From Piper betle (taxonomy: Eukaryota > Streptophyta > Magnoliopsida > Piperales > Piperaceae): 64,000 bases of DNA. The DNA is taken from assembly GCA_033002965.1 (NCBI GenBank), contig JAURVB010004850.1, positions 186,001-250,000 of the forward strand. The letters run 5' to 3'. Made by a program: the position numbers and the translations under genes. Positions 62,501 to 64,000 of this stretch are shown here, in pieces (position 1 is the stretch's first letter; every line of letters starts with the position of its first letter). The notes beneath the pieces are model-generated. The model worked only from the letters and a program-made list of their open reading frames with translations, did no database searches and was not told the origin of the DNA.

Positions 62501-63877
62501 AAATATGATTACTAATTTTGTTTTAATATTTTTAGTAGTCTAACTTTGTATTTGCAAAAGAAGATTTTGGACATTCTCTTGCAATTATCAATAGGAAAGT
62601 CTTTCATCTAGGTAAAATCCACATTTCATTTTTTCAACAAGCTTATAAGTAAATCAATTTGTCAAATGTAGTATCATGGTGGGAGCAATATGGTATAAGT
62701 TGCCCTGAACTACAAAAGATAGTTATTAGAATACTTAGTCAAATTTCATCATCATCGGGTTGTGAACGTAATTGGAGAACTTTTGACCAAATACATACCA
62801 AAAAAAAGAAATCGAGTTGCAAGAAAGAAAGTAAATGATCTTGTATATGTTCATTACAACATGTGGGAAAAAGAAAAAGAGTTGAGATGGAGACATAAAT
62901 ATAATGCAGTTAGTGAACATTTTGAGTCTAAAAAACTCATTAGATGAGTAGGTTGGACAATGAGACAACCAATCACCATCAGTAAGTTTAAATAAAGCTT
63001 ATATCACATTAATGATTTTATGTATGAATTTTTTTAGAATTGAAATAAATAGGGGTATGATTTTTTTCCTATGTAGGATGATTTCTTTGGTACCAATATT
63101 GATGAGAGTGATGATGAAGATGAAATGGTCTTTGTAGCAAATCAAAGTGATAGCACATTGAAAACTACAACAAATGAAGGAATAACCAATGCTAATATGT
63201 CAAACAATACAACTATAATTGGATCATGTTCTACTACGTCTAATGATTTTTTTGTGCCTCTTCTTCCTGTTGGACTTAATATTGATATTAGTGTACCTAT
63301 TGACTCACAATAAAATTTGTTTATGCCTCCTGTACCGAGGGACTTCATATGAGTGGGAGTTCTATGCCTCTTTTTATACAGGGTCATGTATTGATGTGAA
63401 TGAGAGCTCTACTCTACCCATTAGTGATAGTGATTCAGACTACAAAGATGCTTCAGATAATGAATTAGATGATTTAGTAATAACCATATAAAAATGTGGT
63501 AAACCTTGATTTTGTGGACTTGTATTAATGACTTGTTGTTATCATTTGATAAAGCACAAATGATGATATATCAAATGTTACACTTACAAAATTGTAGTCT
63601 TATGATGATAAATAGTGATGATTTTCTTGTGATGATAAATAGTGATGATTTTTTGTACTTGTATTAAATTATAAACTTGTATATTTGTATTGATAAATTT
63701 TGTAATTATGTATTTCATGTATTTATATTATGAGTTGTCAAATTTTTTTATATGATTGATTTGAACCGATTCAAACTGATTCAATTGAACCGATTCCTAA
63801 TTGATTTAGACCGATTTGATCCGATTTAGTGACTCCCTAAAAACGATTCCGATTTTGATTTTGATTTTTACAACTAC
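59521..63877 (+). mobile_element. Degenerate autonomous-type hAT transposon
   Basis: It encloses the hAT transposase relic. Both sides are rich in GATTTGAACCGATTC-like and CGGATTTAAATC-like subterminal motifs (59530-59660 and 63740-63870). The right end in reverse, TAGTTGTAAAAATCAAAATC, is the likely terminus; the left end near 59510-59540 (GCAAATACTAATCAAAATTG) is only partly similar and no 8-bp duplication was found, so the left boundary is approximate and may be truncated. Confidence 0.65.
60759..63491 (+). pseudogene. hAT transposase with BED finger, DUF659-like region and dimerisation domain, broken
   Basis: It would cut and paste the element. The N-terminal BED zinc finger reads VTCNFCKKIISGGVYHFKQH (near 60820-60885). 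A lysine-rich linker follows, then the catalytic-domain region with LHIAIARFFYHCAIPFHIV, GSVDASSKK, VVQVITDNASTYKVVG, LFWTSFAAYCINLMLKD and GVTRFATHFLTL. The C-terminal hAT dimerisation domain is WWEQYGISCPELQKI then SSSGCERNWRTFDQIHTKK (62680-62815), stop at 62945. An acidic tail (DESDDEDE, ISDSDSDYKDASDNELDD) at 63080-63491 probably belonged to a last exon. Lesions: a frameshift after the finger, TGA near 61047, a frameshift near 61530, and several stops between 61900 and 62165. It cannot make a working enzyme as it stands. Confidence 0.85.
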
Positions 63878-64000
63878 GGAAGTGACAGGCAAGGTGTGCG
63901 TGGAAATGCTAGGTTTTGCAGGCATTAGATGTTGAGACTATAGCCACGCCCAATAGCTTTGCGCCGGGAGGAGATGCTCACGTTTGTTTGGTTTCCAATG
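63878..64000 (+). pseudogene. Possible C-terminal fragment of the DUF594 relic
   Basis: Reads KVCVEMLGFAG and, after a frame change, YSHAQ and LCAGRR, resembling the usual DUF594 ending (VWVEML.YAA...HA.QL..GGE). It directly follows the hAT right end. Short and frameshifted, hence the modest confidence; the window ends here. Confidence 0.5.

Noticed and set aside
1..64000. tRNA, rRNA or snoRNA genes
   Set aside because: No cloverleaf with B-box-like GGTTCGAATCC or rRNA-like sequence was noticed on reading; a dedicated scan (for example tRNAscan-SE) was not possible.

Overview
This is a window of plant nuclear DNA, almost certainly from a flowering plant. The genes have many short exons separated by AT-rich GT-AG introns. 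They encode plant families: an SKU5-type oxidase homologue, GDSL lipases, a PPR-DYW protein, an IQD protein and DUF4220/DUF594. Plant transposons (hAT, LTR solo, TRIM, MITE) lie between and inside them. The DUF4220/DUF594 relic and one very GC-rich first exon would fit a monocot or early-diverging angiosperm, but that is a weak inference. Nothing bacterial, viral or organellar is evident.

Layout. 1-10.7 kb is a decayed block holding three broken genes in a row: an IQD exon, a PPR-DYW gene split by a 2.9 kb hAT-like insertion (itself carrying a second, nested hAT-like element), and a cytosolic alpha-amylase (AMY2-type) relic. 13.6-21.6 kb is gene-dense: prolyl oligopeptidase (+), a CCDC124/Lso2-type ribosome-binding protein (+) and, convergent with it, a UPF0548/DUF1990 gene (-). 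22.1-25.8 kb is a peroxisomal enoyl-CoA hydratase 2 pseudogene (-). 27.2-33.1 kb holds a tandem pair of GDSL esterase/lipase genes (-) separated by about 2.5 kb with a solo LTR. 33.9-38.1 kb is the beta subunit of the cytosolic chaperonin (CCT2, -). 41.4-45.1 kb is an intact SKU5-similar gene (-). From 47.6 kb to the end the window is mostly repeats: a GTGACA-rich stretch, a TRIM retrotransposon, degenerate retroelement-like sequence, a 2.65 kb foldback/Mutator-like element with paired hairpins at both ends, and a DUF4220/DUF594 pseudogene whose end is occupied by a degenerate hAT transposon with a broken transposase.

The intact genes are housekeeping or cell-wall/secretory functions and do not form a pathway together. 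Exon models were built by hand from homology, phase and splice sites. Five genes close perfectly or with one missing base: UPF0548 213 aa, CCDC124 231 aa, the GDSL pair 358 and 357 aa, SKS 541 aa. Prolyl oligopeptidase (734 aa) and CCT2 (527 aa) each need exactly one extra base, in both cases in a six-base homopolymer, which points to consensus errors as strongly as to real mutations. No single new molecular system was found; the strongest oddities are the nested insertions with clean target duplications, the paired-hairpin element with its internal tandem array, and the two homopolymer frameshifts.
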